A stretch of 64,000 nt of DNA, taken from the NCBI RefSeq assembly GCF_023700005.1, contig NZ_JAMLJK010000001.1, positions 1,141,366-1,205,365 on the forward strand, written 5' to 3'. The DNA comes from Larsenimonas rhizosphaerae. GTDB taxonomy: Bacteria; Pseudomonadota; Gammaproteobacteria; Pseudomonadales; Halomonadaceae. Every line of letters begins with the position of its first letter. The first letter of the stretch is position 1. The notes beneath the pieces are model-generated. The model worked only from the letters and a program-made list of their open reading frames with translations. It had not been told where the DNA came from and did not search any database. The position numbers and the translations under genes are program-made. Positions 38,585 through 46,235 of the stretch are shown piece by piece.

Positions 38585-40375
38585 ATGAGAATTGATGGAC
38601 AGGCGATCCGCCAATGGGGGCGCCAGCTGTTTCCCATTGCCAGCTGGCTGCCTCGCTACCGTGTCCATACCCTGGGGCACGATACACTGGCGGCGTTGAT
38701 CGTGACGCTGATGCTGATTCCTCAGGCGCTGGCCTACGCACTGCTGGCTGGCGTGCCTGCCGTCATCGGGTTGTATGCCTCGCTGCTGCCATTGGTGGTG
38801 TATACCCTGTTCGGGTCCAGTACAACGCTTTCCGTTGGCCCGATGGCGGTGGTATCTCTCATGACGGCAACGGCGGCCGCACAGGTAGCCGGGCCGGGCA
38901 GTAATGCGTACCTGCCCGTGGTGATCAGCCTGGCGGCGCTGTCCGGTATTATCCTGACGGTCATGGGGCTGTGCCGGCTTGGGTTTCTGGCCAACTTCTT
39001 GAGCCATCCGGTCATTGCCGGCTTCATTTCCGCATCTGCCTTGATCATCGCTTCCAGCCAGTTGCCTTCGTTGCTGGGATTGCCGGACGCCGACGGGTCG
39101 CTTGCCCGGCGCCTCATGGCGCTGATCAGTCATCCCGATACGGTCAACCTGCCGACGCTTGTGCTGGGTATCAGTGCGGCACTGGTCATGTGGCTGGGCA
39201 AGCACTATCTGGCCCATGGCCTGTCACGTCTTGGATGCTCACCGGGGCTGGCCCGTTTTGTAGTGCGGATGGTGCCCATCATGACGATTGCCGTTGTGAC
39301 CGCCATTACCTGGGGAGGCGGGCTGGCGTCTGATGGGGTTCAGGTCGTGGGCAGTGTGACATCCGGCCTGCCATCGCTGGTCTGGCCGGACATGTCGTCC
39401 GGGCGCTGGCAGCAGTTGGGCGTGTCTGCCCTGCTGATCAGTGTGGTGGGATTTGTCGAATCGATGTCAGTGGCTCAGGCACTAGCCACCAGACGACGTG
39501 AGCGGCTTGATCCAAACCAGGAGCTGGTCGGGCTGGGTATGGCCAATATGGGGGCAGCGGTGTGCGGAAGCTTTCCGGTGGCGGGCAGTCTGTCGCGCTC
39601 GGCCGTCAATCATGATGCCGGGGCGGCGACACCGGCTGCCGGCTTGTTTGCCGCCGGAGGCGTGGCGCTGGCGTCCGTGACACTGACACCGGTGATAGCA
39701 CATTTGCCGACGACCGTACTGGCGGCGGTCATTATTGTCTCGGTCATGTCACTGCTGGACTGGGCTACCCTGGTGCGGGCATGGCGATATTCCCGCGGGG
39801 ATGCGGCAGCGATGCTGGCTACCTTTTTCATGACCCTGTGGCAGGGGGTAGAGACAGGTCTGATAACCGGTGCAGCCCTGTCATTGATGTTGTATCTGTA
39901 TCGCACCAGCCGTCCGCACTGCGCCATCCTGGGGCGTGTTCCTGGCACGGAACACTTTCGAAACATCGACCGCTTTGATGAGGTCGAAACGGATCAGGAG
40001 GTGTTGATCCTGCGCATCGATGAAAGCCTCTATTTTGCCAATGCCCGGTTTCTGGAAGAAACGATCGATACATTGTGTGTTCGTTTTCCGGGGCTTCGGC
40101 ATCTGGTACTGGCCTGTCAGGCCATCAATCTGATTGATGCCTCGGCGCTGGACAGCCTGGAGGAAATCAACGCACGCCTCAAGGACGCCGGTATTGCCTT
40201 TCATCTGGCCGAGGTAAAGGGCCCGGTCATGGACCGGCTACGTGATACGCAGCTTTTGAGTGCGCTTGGAGGGCAGGTGCACTTGAGTGTCTATCATGCC
40301 TGGGATGAGTTGCATGGTGCCGGCCGTGAGCCGCGAGACTCACTGGTGTCGGTGCATGCACAGACAGGCTGGTAA
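38585..40375 (+). CDS. SulP family anion transporter with STAS domain
   Basis: 596 residues from the ATG after GGGAG; an ATG five codons earlier overlaps that signal. Inner-membrane anion transporter of the SLC26/SulP type, moving sulfate, bicarbonate or similar. The membrane domain (residues ~30-420) opens with HDTLAALIVTLMLIPQALAY and contains GLYASLLPLVVYTLFGSS and SVGPMAVVSLM. NMGAAVCGSFPVAGSLSRSA is the conserved helix-8 motif. The C-terminal STAS domain starts near EVLILRIDESLYFANARF and includes LIDASALDSLEEI. Substrate not predictable. A TetR gene follows by 78 bases and may regulate it. Confidence 0.92.
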   Translation: MRIDGQAIRQWGRQLFPIASWLPRYRVHTLGHDTLAALIVTLMLIPQALAYALLAGVPAVIGLYASLLPLVVYTLFGSSTTLSVGPMAVVSLMTATAAAQVAGPGSNAYLPVVISLAALSGIILTVMGLCRLGFLANFLSHPVIAGFISASALIIASSQLPSLLGLPDADGSLARRLMALISHPDTVNLPTLVLGISAALVMWLGKHYLAHGLSRLGCSPGLARFVVRMVPIMTIAVVTAITWGGGLASDGVQVVGSVTSGLPSLVWPDMSSGRWQQLGVSALLISVVGFVESMSVAQALATRRRERLDPNQELVGLGMANMGAAVCGSFPVAGSLSRSAVNHDAGAATPAAGLFAAGGVALASVTLTPVIAHLPTTVLAAVIIVSVMSLLDWATLVRAWRYSRGDAAAMLATFFMTLWQGVETGLITGAALSLMLYLYRTSRPHCAILGRVPGTEHFRNIDRFDEVETDQEVLILRIDESLYFANARFLEETIDTLCVRFPGLRHLVLACQAINLIDASALDSLEEINARLKDAGIAFHLAEVKGPVMDRLRDTQLLSALGGQVHLSVYHAWDELHGAGREPRDSLVSVHAQTGW

Positions 40376-40405
40376 CTTGATGGCAGGATAGGTGCCGGGG
40401 CCATG

Positions 40406-40455
40406 ATGACCTGTGGAGAGAGCCGGCGTGATGACCTGTGGAGAGAGCCGGCGTG
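40406..40455. repeat. Perfect 25-bp tandem duplication over a TetR gene start
   Basis: Bases 40406-40430 and 40431-40455 are identical. Each copy begins ATGACCTG, contains GGAGAG and ends in GTG. The second GTG (40453) is the likely start of the tetR gene; the first is out of frame with it because 25 is not a multiple of three. Confidence 0.95.
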
Positions 40456-41076
40456 CAAGTGCAGAAAAAGAGCAGTATTCGTGAACGCAATATAGAGCAG
40501 ATACTTCTGGCCGCAGAGCAGGTATTTGCCGACCGTGGCTATGCCGGGGCCCGCATGAGCGACATTGCTCAGGCGGCAGCGTTGCCCAGGTCCAACGTAC
40601 ACTATTACTTTTCCACCAAGCAGCAGCTTTACCGTGAGGTACTGTTCGGTCTTCTTGAACTGTGGAAGCAGGATGCCCTGTGTTTCGAGTTGTACGATGA
40701 TCCACGAGTCGTGCTGACGACCTATATTCGTGCCAAGATGAATCGCTCACGTACCCGGCCGGCAGGCTCTCGCGTGTGGGCCAGCGAGATCATGCATCGT
40801 GCGCCGGTACTCGGAGACGCGCTCGAAGAGCATCTGGTCGGCTGGGCCCGCATGAAGGAAGCCCGGATAGCCAGCTGGGTAGCGGAGGGGCGCATCAGTC
40901 CGGTAGCGCCTGCGCATCTGTTGTTCATGGTGTGGTCGGCCACCCAGCATTATGCCGACTTCGATTATCAGATCGAGCTGATTAATAACGATACGCCCTT
41001 GTCGGACCATCAGTTCGAGCTGGCAGTGCATACGGTCACACAGGTTATTTTACGCGGCGTCGGGTTAAGCACCTGA
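40453..41076 (+). CDS. TetR family regulator (RutR-like C-terminus)
   Basis: 207 residues from a GTG preceded by GGAGAG; another GTG in frame lies at 40438 and a third two codons on. The N-terminal helix-turn-helix is IEQILLAAEQVFADRGYAGA, then MSDIAQAAALPRSNVHYYFS. The C-terminal ligand domain (ASEIMHRAPVLGDALEEHL) resembles the YcdC/RutR group, which senses pyrimidines or related compounds. It lies between a SulP transporter and a DUF748 gene in the same direction, and could control either. The start region carries the 25-bp duplication, which makes the exact initiation codon uncertain. Confidence 0.88.
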   Translation: MQVQKKSSIRERNIEQILLAAEQVFADRGYAGARMSDIAQAAALPRSNVHYYFSTKQQLYREVLFGLLELWKQDALCFELYDDPRVVLTTYIRAKMNRSRTRPAGSRVWASEIMHRAPVLGDALEEHLVGWARMKEARIASWVAEGRISPVAPAHLLFMVWSATQHYADFDYQIELINNDTPLSDHQFELAVHTVTQVILRGVGLST

Positions 41077-41147
41077 GGCAGATTCGGTGTTTATACTGTA
41101 TGTAGCCATTGCCTCATTCCCCTTATTGACTGCCGCAGGATTATTGC

Positions 41148-43274
41148 ATGCACGATGCGTCTGAATCTCCCCATCACTCATCTGCCCGCCGCTGGTGGAT
41201 TGGCGGGCTCGTGCTGGCAGGTGTGGTGGGCCTTGGTACTCTGGGCTATATCGGGGGGACGAGGCTGGCAGCAGATCGTCTGGTGGAAACGCTTGAGCAG
41301 CGTACCGGTCGCAAGGTCAGTCTGGCCTCTCTGGACATCAATCCGCTGACGGCCACGCTGACCCTGAAAGGGTTTTCCATGGCCGGGGCTACGGCTGATG
41401 CCTTGCCGGTCATGGCTGCCAGGCGAATCACCATCAATGGGGCCTGGTCGTCGCTTTGGAAAAATCGCTGGATCCTTCAGCAGGTGACCTTGATATCGCC
41501 TGGCCTTGAGCTGATCAGTACTTCCGATGGCCTCAATGTGGCTCGTCTGTTCTCCGATAGCTCCAGCGGGGGAGGCAAGGGGCTGGAAGTGCAGGACTTC
41601 AGGGTTGAGCAGGGCACACTGGGCTGGACGACGCCGACCGCCAAAGGGAGTAGCCGAACCGCGTTGACCCATATGCAGCTTGATGCACATGGACTTGATA
41701 CCACGACGCGTCACCCCTTCTCCCTGCGTGGTAAGGCTGACTGGAAGAGTGGCGTCTTCAAGGGGCACGGCAAAATGGGATTTTTGCCCTGGCAAACCTC
41801 ACTGTGGCTTGAAGCCGATAGCGTGCCCGTCACCGTATTACGTGGATGGGCCGGTGCGGTCATGGGCGTGCTTCCCTCGTCAGGGGTCTTTTCATCTACC
41901 GTGCACTTCGAGGATGGGGCGCGGACCGGCGACAGTAATGCAGGAGGCATCGTGCTCAGTGGTCGTGCTGATGTGAGTGATCTGGCACTGACACCACCGT
42001 CACAGGAGACGCCACTGATTCGCGTCGGCAGCATGAAGATGGACAGGTTACGTTATCAGCAAAAGGCTGGGCAGCTCGCCATCGGCAGCATTGTTGTCGA
42101 TGACCCCTGGTTGATGATGACTATCGCCGAGGATGGCACCACGACGCTGAGCGAGCTGACACCTTCTTCGTCATCTCCAGAAGAGCAGGATGCCTCCGGG
42201 CCCTCTACTGCCTCAGGAGCGTCATCTACCGGTGAATCTTCATCCGGCATGCATATTACCCTCAGCAAGGTAGGGTGGAATCAGGGAACCGTGGCATTGC
42301 GGGACCACCACCTCAAGGAAACCTTCAGTGCTGATCTGGTCAATCTTGAGGGGCAGATCACGGATGTTGATAGCCAGGAGGAGGCGCCGCTGACCTTTTC
42401 CATGACGGGACAGGTCAATAGCCGGGCGCCTTTGCGCCTGGATGGGCAGGTAGCTCTTTTCGATACTCCGATGTCCGGCAACATGAACCTGCACATTGCC
42501 AGAATGCCGATATCAATCTTCGCGCCCTATATCAAGGCCTTTGGGGGCTACGCGGTCAAGCGGGGGCAGGTCAGTGCCGACATGCACTACCAGTTGAACG
42601 GCAAGACCATTCGTTCGGACAACACGATTCTGTTGCGGAAGCTCGAGCTGGGCGAGCCGGTCGGCAAGCCTCCTTCGTTCCCGATCAAGACAGCAATCGC
42701 GCTGCTGGAAGGTGACGATGGTGTTGTGTCACTGAATGTGCCCTTTACCCTGACACCCGACAAGGCCGCCGTGGATGTGAGTGCCGTTATATGGCAGGCC
42801 ATCCGGAAAGGGTTGTCTCAGGTACTGACGTCTCCATTTGATGCACTGGCCGCGTTGGGAGGGGACAGTGACCAGGCTGATTCACCGTCAACCGCTTCCC
42901 GGAGAGCGCGTACAGGCGAGGGGCCGGCATCTATCTATGCAGCGATCGGGCATGCTCAGGAGGCGTCGTTATCCCGTAACGGCACCAAACTTTCCATCCG
43001 GTTTGGCCATGATGAGGCCACATTGAATGATGCAAAGGCCAGGCGGCTGGCGGGATGGGCCGAGGGGCTGTCGAGGCGATCACGATTGTCGGTCGTCATC
43101 AGGCCGGGGCTTGCCGGAAATGAGTCTGGCGGTGAGGCTTTGCTTGATCAGCGTGCCGAGATGCTTGAAGCGCTTCTGACGCGCCATGGTGTCAAGCCGG
43201 AGCAGATTCAGGTAAGAAAAGCCGGCTCACCGCCATCCACTACTACTCTGACCCTTGAGGCAGCAGGCCATTGA
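41148..43274 (+). CDS. DUF748 / AsmA-like envelope protein
   Basis: 708 residues, inner membrane anchor at residues 15-38 (WWIGGLVLAGVVGLGTLGYI) with the bulk in the periplasm. AsmA-like repeats begin LEQRTGRKVSLASLDINPLT, the usual opening of DUF748. The later block MHYQLNGKTIRSDNTILLRK with PVGKPPSFPIKTAIALL is conserved in the family. A Ser/Thr/Gly-rich linker near residues 342-370 splits the protein. The C-terminal segment (RFGHDEATLNDAKARRL) resembles an OmpA-like peptidoglycan-binding end. At 708 residues it is shorter than the ~1000-residue members. Related proteins are implicated in lipid movement between membranes; that role is not shown here. AGGA precedes the ATG. Confidence 0.85.
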   Translation: MHDASESPHHSSARRWWIGGLVLAGVVGLGTLGYIGGTRLAADRLVETLEQRTGRKVSLASLDINPLTATLTLKGFSMAGATADALPVMAARRITINGAWSSLWKNRWILQQVTLISPGLELISTSDGLNVARLFSDSSSGGGKGLEVQDFRVEQGTLGWTTPTAKGSSRTALTHMQLDAHGLDTTTRHPFSLRGKADWKSGVFKGHGKMGFLPWQTSLWLEADSVPVTVLRGWAGAVMGVLPSSGVFSSTVHFEDGARTGDSNAGGIVLSGRADVSDLALTPPSQETPLIRVGSMKMDRLRYQQKAGQLAIGSIVVDDPWLMMTIAEDGTTTLSELTPSSSSPEEQDASGPSTASGASSTGESSSGMHITLSKVGWNQGTVALRDHHLKETFSADLVNLEGQITDVDSQEEAPLTFSMTGQVNSRAPLRLDGQVALFDTPMSGNMNLHIARMPISIFAPYIKAFGGYAVKRGQVSADMHYQLNGKTIRSDNTILLRKLELGEPVGKPPSFPIKTAIALLEGDDGVVSLNVPFTLTPDKAAVDVSAVIWQAIRKGLSQVLTSPFDALAALGGDSDQADSPSTASRRARTGEGPASIYAAIGHAQEASLSRNGTKLSIRFGHDEATLNDAKARRLAGWAEGLSRRSRLSVVIRPGLAGNESGGEALLDQRAEMLEALLTRHGVKPEQIQVRKAGSPPSTTTLTLEAAGH

Positions 43275-43299
43275 GGCGCATCGCCTGGGCCCTTGCCAA

Positions 43300-43530
43300 T
43301 CAGGAGGTGCCGGTTTTACGCCATTCACTGACGTGATCGGCATAGGCCTTGTGCTCTTCCTGAGCCTTTCTTTCAAGCCGCAGTGCGGCGGAGTGATTGA
43401 ACCTTTCACTGTAGCCTTTGATCCTTTCGATACGGCGTTCCTTCCAGAGTTGAATGCTGTACAGCAGGATGGGAGCAAGGATTAACAGCATTCCTGCCGA
43501 AATCATGAAGTAGAGGGCTGGCCTGACCAT
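43300..43530 (-). CDS. Small membrane-anchored protein with charged tail
   Basis: 76 residues. One membrane helix at residues 5-26 (ALYFMISAGMLLILAPILLY), followed by a highly charged, probably helical cytoplasmic tail (LWKERRIERIKGYSERF, LRLERKAQEEHKAYADH). AAGGA eight bases before the ATG supports translation. Converges on the DUF748 gene with 25 bases between stops. No known family. Confidence 0.65.
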   Translation of the reverse strand: MVRPALYFMISAGMLLILAPILLYSIQLWKERRIERIKGYSERFNHSAALRLERKAQEEHKAYADHVSEWRKTGTS

Positions 43531-43908
43531 GTATGAATCCTTTTAAGCATAGTTTTCAATACTTTTTTATTATAATTTCTGAATTTAAGGATGAGTATTA
43601 TAGTCTTCTGTGCGCCTTGCGGGCATCGAATCCATGCCTCTTTAAGCATCATTTTTTAGCTTTTAAGCATTTTTTAGTATTTTAAATGTTTGAAAGGCAT
43701 GGGGATTGTAATTCAGGTAGCGAAAGCCAAAGCAAAATGAAGCCATCAGGAAATGGGGTATATCAGCTTACTGGCCCGTTGAGGGAAGCCGTGACAGGTC
43801 ACGCAATGGTTAAAACGCACTATGCTGATAGGCAACCCGGAATGACGTGACTTTCACGTCATTCTCTCTCTTCTGCTGCCCGCGTTGGCCACCAAGCGAG
43901 GGATGTTC
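43531..43908. other. AT-rich repeat-bearing gap
   Basis: About 380 bp without a gene, markedly more AT-rich than its surroundings. It contains three TTTAAGCAT copies and an inverted repeat (CCATGCCT / AGGCATGG) enclosing two of them; see the separate repeat entry. It lies between the promoters of the small membrane gene and the second TetR gene. Confidence 0.6.
43542..43702. repeat. TTTAAGCAT repeats inside an inverted repeat
   Basis: TTTAAGCAT occurs at 43542-43550, 43641-43649 and 43662-43670. The last two are each followed by a T-rich TTTTTAG, making degenerate ~21-bp tandem units. CCATGCCT (43632-43639) and AGGCATGG (43695-43702) bracket them. This could be a regulator array or the remnant of a small mobile or palindromic element. 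Confidence 0.65.
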
Positions 43909-44478
43909 ATGACACGCAGTAAACGAGAACAGTTGATAGAAACCGCCTTTGACCAGTTTTATCCCTACGGAATACATGCTGTCGGAATCAATCAGATTCT
44001 CAGTGCCTCCGGTATTGCCAAGAAAACCCTGTATACCCACTTTCAGAGCAAGGAGCAGTTGATCGTGGATGTGGTCGACTACTGGGATAACCGGTTTGTC
44101 GAGTGGTTGGCTACCCGGCTGGCAGTGGCTGATACGCCGCTGGCGCTGGCCAATGGCCTGTTCGATGCGCTTGAGGACTGGCAGCAGGGCAATGAACAGC
44201 AATTGCCGGTATACCGAGGCTGTTTTTTCGTGAATACGGCTGGTGAGTTCAGCAATCCAGCGCATCAGGTGCATCAACGCTGCGCGCAGCACAAGCGGCG
44301 GGTTCGGGCCTTGCTTGATTATTACCTGTCTGACATGGGCATTGCCGAGGCCCAGCGCAGTACCTGGTGCGATACACTGTGTTTGCTGAAGGAAGGTGTC
44401 ATGTCGAACATGCACGTTGAGCAGGACAACCAGGCGCCGGAGACGGCGCGCCGAATCGTGGCTGAATTGATGCGTTAG
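43909..44478 (+). CDS. TetR/AcrR family regulator
   Basis: 189 residues from the ATG with GAGG seven bases upstream; alternative starts at 43903 or a TTG at 43885 are possible. Helix-turn-helix: REQLIETAFDQFYPYGIHAV, then INQILSASGIAKKTLYTHF. The C-terminal half contains YRGCFFVNTAGEFSNPAH, a pattern of AcrR-like regulators that often carry a redox or solvent-responsive Cys. No obvious target gene is adjacent: downstream is a 190-bp convergent gap. Confidence 0.86.
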   Translation: MTRSKREQLIETAFDQFYPYGIHAVGINQILSASGIAKKTLYTHFQSKEQLIVDVVDYWDNRFVEWLATRLAVADTPLALANGLFDALEDWQQGNEQQLPVYRGCFFVNTAGEFSNPAHQVHQRCAQHKRRVRALLDYYLSDMGIAEAQRSTWCDTLCLLKEGVMSNMHVEQDNQAPETARRIVAELMR

Positions 44479-44567
44479 GTCGGGGCGGCCGGTCGCGCTG
44501 CCTCTTTATTGCCGCAGCTTCTGTGCCAGCAGGCGCATCGAGCTGTTGGCTCTTTGTCATGAAGGAC

Positions 44568-44591
44568 TGCCCCGGTGCACAGCCCGGGGCA
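44568..44591. terminator. Hairpin between convergent TetR and secreted-protein genes
   Basis: TGCCCCGG / CCGGGGCA, perfect 8-bp stem with an 8-base loop, in the convergent gap. There is no T-run on either side, so function as a terminator is uncertain. Confidence 0.35.
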
Positions 44592-44668
44592 TGGCCATTT
44601 TCCGGAACTGGTGACCCATGCTGGAGATGTTGCGCGGAGGAGCTGTATGTTCGGCAGCAGTGACCTGC

Positions 44669-45082
44669 TCACGGCACAGCGGTGAAATGGAACAGATCCG
44701 TCTCGGGATCATTGGTGCTGCGTCCCAGAAAATGGCCTTCGGCACTTTCGCGTTGCGTATCGGTGGCGCGTGCTGAACAGGTCAGTTCCCGTGTGCTGTT
44801 CGGCTGCACCTGCCCGGACTTGATGGTCTGGCTCAGTAATGAGTAGCAAAGGCCATCCGTGTAGCCTGCAATTTCTTCATTGGAATAGCGGTAGTGGCCG
44901 TCATACCAGACGGTAACCGCAAGCTGTGTTTCGGTCAGGGTGTCCAGCCGATAACGCACTGCCGGATCGTTGCTGTCCACGAAACGGCTCAGACGCTGAT
45001 CCGCGGCCTGGGGGGATAGAAGAGGGGCAGCCTGCACCGTGGCTGGTATCAGCATGGCGGCTGCCAGCATCAGATAACGCAT
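44669..45082 (-). CDS. Small secreted hypothetical protein
   Basis: 137 residues from the second in-frame ATG, which places the signal peptide (MRYLMLAAAMLIPATVQAAP) at the N-terminus with cleavage after VQA. A longer reading from 45121 adds 13 residues and buries the signal. The mature part contains LSRFVDSNDPAVRYRLD and two Cys (GLCYSLL, ELTCSAR) that could form a disulfide. Periplasmic or secreted; no family recognised. The Shine-Dalgarno is weak. Confidence 0.65.
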   Translation of the reverse strand: MRYLMLAAAMLIPATVQAAPLLSPQAADQRLSRFVDSNDPAVRYRLDTLTETQLAVTVWYDGHYRYSNEEIAGYTDGLCYSLLSQTIKSGQVQPNSTRELTCSARATDTQRESAEGHFLGRSTNDPETDLFHFTAVP

Positions 45083-45215
45083 CACATCATCTCTGGGAAA
45101 TGGAAAATGCCATCCTGCCATGACGCTTGCCGGCTGTCTTGTACGATACCGCTTTGTGGCTTTGGCAATTGGGGTCTATGGTAATAGTGCAAGTCCACGA
45201 AAAGGAGATTCGGGT

Positions 45216-45665
45216 ATGTTACGCAAGCAATTGGCAGGTATTACGGGTGCAATGGGTATTGCACTGCTCGCAGGCTGTGCAAGTGGCGGTCTGGAAGAGA
45301 ATTCACCCTACGATCAGGTTCAGGGGAACTACGCTGGCGTACTGCCTTGTGCTGACTGCTCAGGGATCGATACTAGGCTGATGATTGAAAACCAGAATGA
45401 TGTATCTGGTACCTTCACCATGAAGAGCAAGTATCTTGGCAAGGGCGATGCCAAGAAAAATGACCCGATGGTTACCGAAGGTCAGGTCATGGTCATGAAG
45501 GATGTAGGCCCTAATCAGTATCCGATCGTGTATCAGCTTACCGGTGGCGACGGCACTGCGGTATATAACCTGTTGCCGCTGAGCAATGGCAACCTGCAGA
45601 TTCTGAGCCGTGATTACACCAAGATCCCTTCCAATACTGATCTGACCCTCAAGCGCCTCAAATAA
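45216..45665 (+). CDS. NlpE-like outer-membrane lipoprotein
   Basis: 149 residues from the ATG preceded by AAAGGAG; a longer frame from 45120 has no signal. Lipobox LLAGC at Cys21, so it is anchored by lipid after cleavage; Ala at +2 predicts outer-membrane sorting. The mature domain starts NYAGVLPCADCSGIDTRL, the NlpE N-terminal signature with its CxxC. NlpE in E. coli senses surface contact and copper and signals through Cpx. Here only the N-terminal domain is present, without the C-terminal OB domain of the full-length protein. Ends at a strong terminator. Confidence 0.85.
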   Translation: MLRKQLAGITGAMGIALLAGCASGGLEENSPYDQVQGNYAGVLPCADCSGIDTRLMIENQNDVSGTFTMKSKYLGKGDAKKNDPMVTEGQVMVMKDVGPNQYPIVYQLTGGDGTAVYNLLPLSNGNLQILSRDYTKIPSNTDLTLKRLK

Positions 45666-45694
45666 TCGTTTCAACCTGTATGGCGCATGTCTGC

Positions 45695-45726
45695 AAACCG
45701 TGGCGGTCGTCGACCGCCACGGTTTT
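45695..45726 (+). terminator. Terminator after the NlpE-like gene
   Basis: Fourteen-bp arms (AAACCGTGGCGGTC / GACCGCCACGGTTT) with a three-base loop and ending in TTTT. Confidence 0.8.
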
Positions 45727-45778
45727 GCGTTAGACTGCGTATAATTGCAGATACGATACACTGATCCAGGAGGTCACC

Positions 45779-46000
45779 ATGAGCGATCTTTCAGAAGAAA
45801 TGCGGATGCCAACACCCTGTCCGGACTGTGGCAGCCATCGCGTACGTCTGTCACAGATACATAATCCTGAAGACAAGGTGTTCTGTTCTTCCTGCAACAG
45901 CCTGAGAGGCACGTACAGTGACCTCAAGAAAGAGTTGATCGAAGAGCCCAAAAGCCAGAAGGAAGCATTGATCGAGGAAGTTGCCAATCGAAAACCGTGA
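45779..46000 (+). CDS. Small zinc-ribbon protein
   Basis: 73 residues, GGAGG seven bases before the ATG. CPDC and CSSC knuckles are separated by 18 residues, the same spacing as in the overlapping pair at 13824-14269. The C-terminal third is charged and helical (SDLKKELIEEPKSQKEALIE). Probably one zinc ion in a ribbon fold; binding partner unknown. Transcribed alone between two terminators. Confidence 0.8.
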   Translation: MSDLSEEMRMPTPCPDCGSHRVRLSQIHNPEDKVFCSSCNSLRGTYSDLKKELIEEPKSQKEALIEEVANRKP

Positions 46001-46030
46001 TGGCGGTGCATATGCGCCGGTATTGCTGAA

Positions 46031-46055
46031 AGCCCACCTGTCGGTGGGCTTTTTT
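46031..46055 (+). terminator. Terminator after the zinc-ribbon gene
   Basis: AGCCCACC / GGTGGGCT with a TGTC loop followed by TTTTT. Confidence 0.9.
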
Positions 46056-46235
46056 GTGTCCTGGCTCGTTTTTCTGACAACACCTGCACCAGGGTACGGC
46101 ACCATGTAGAGCGAGAGCCACACATGGCTCAAGCCTTTCATGTGAATACCTAGCATGCTTTGTATTGGCGTGTGATGCAGGGAATCCGCTATGATGGCTC
46201 CCTACGAACAAGCCGTGATCTGGAGAGAGAACAAG

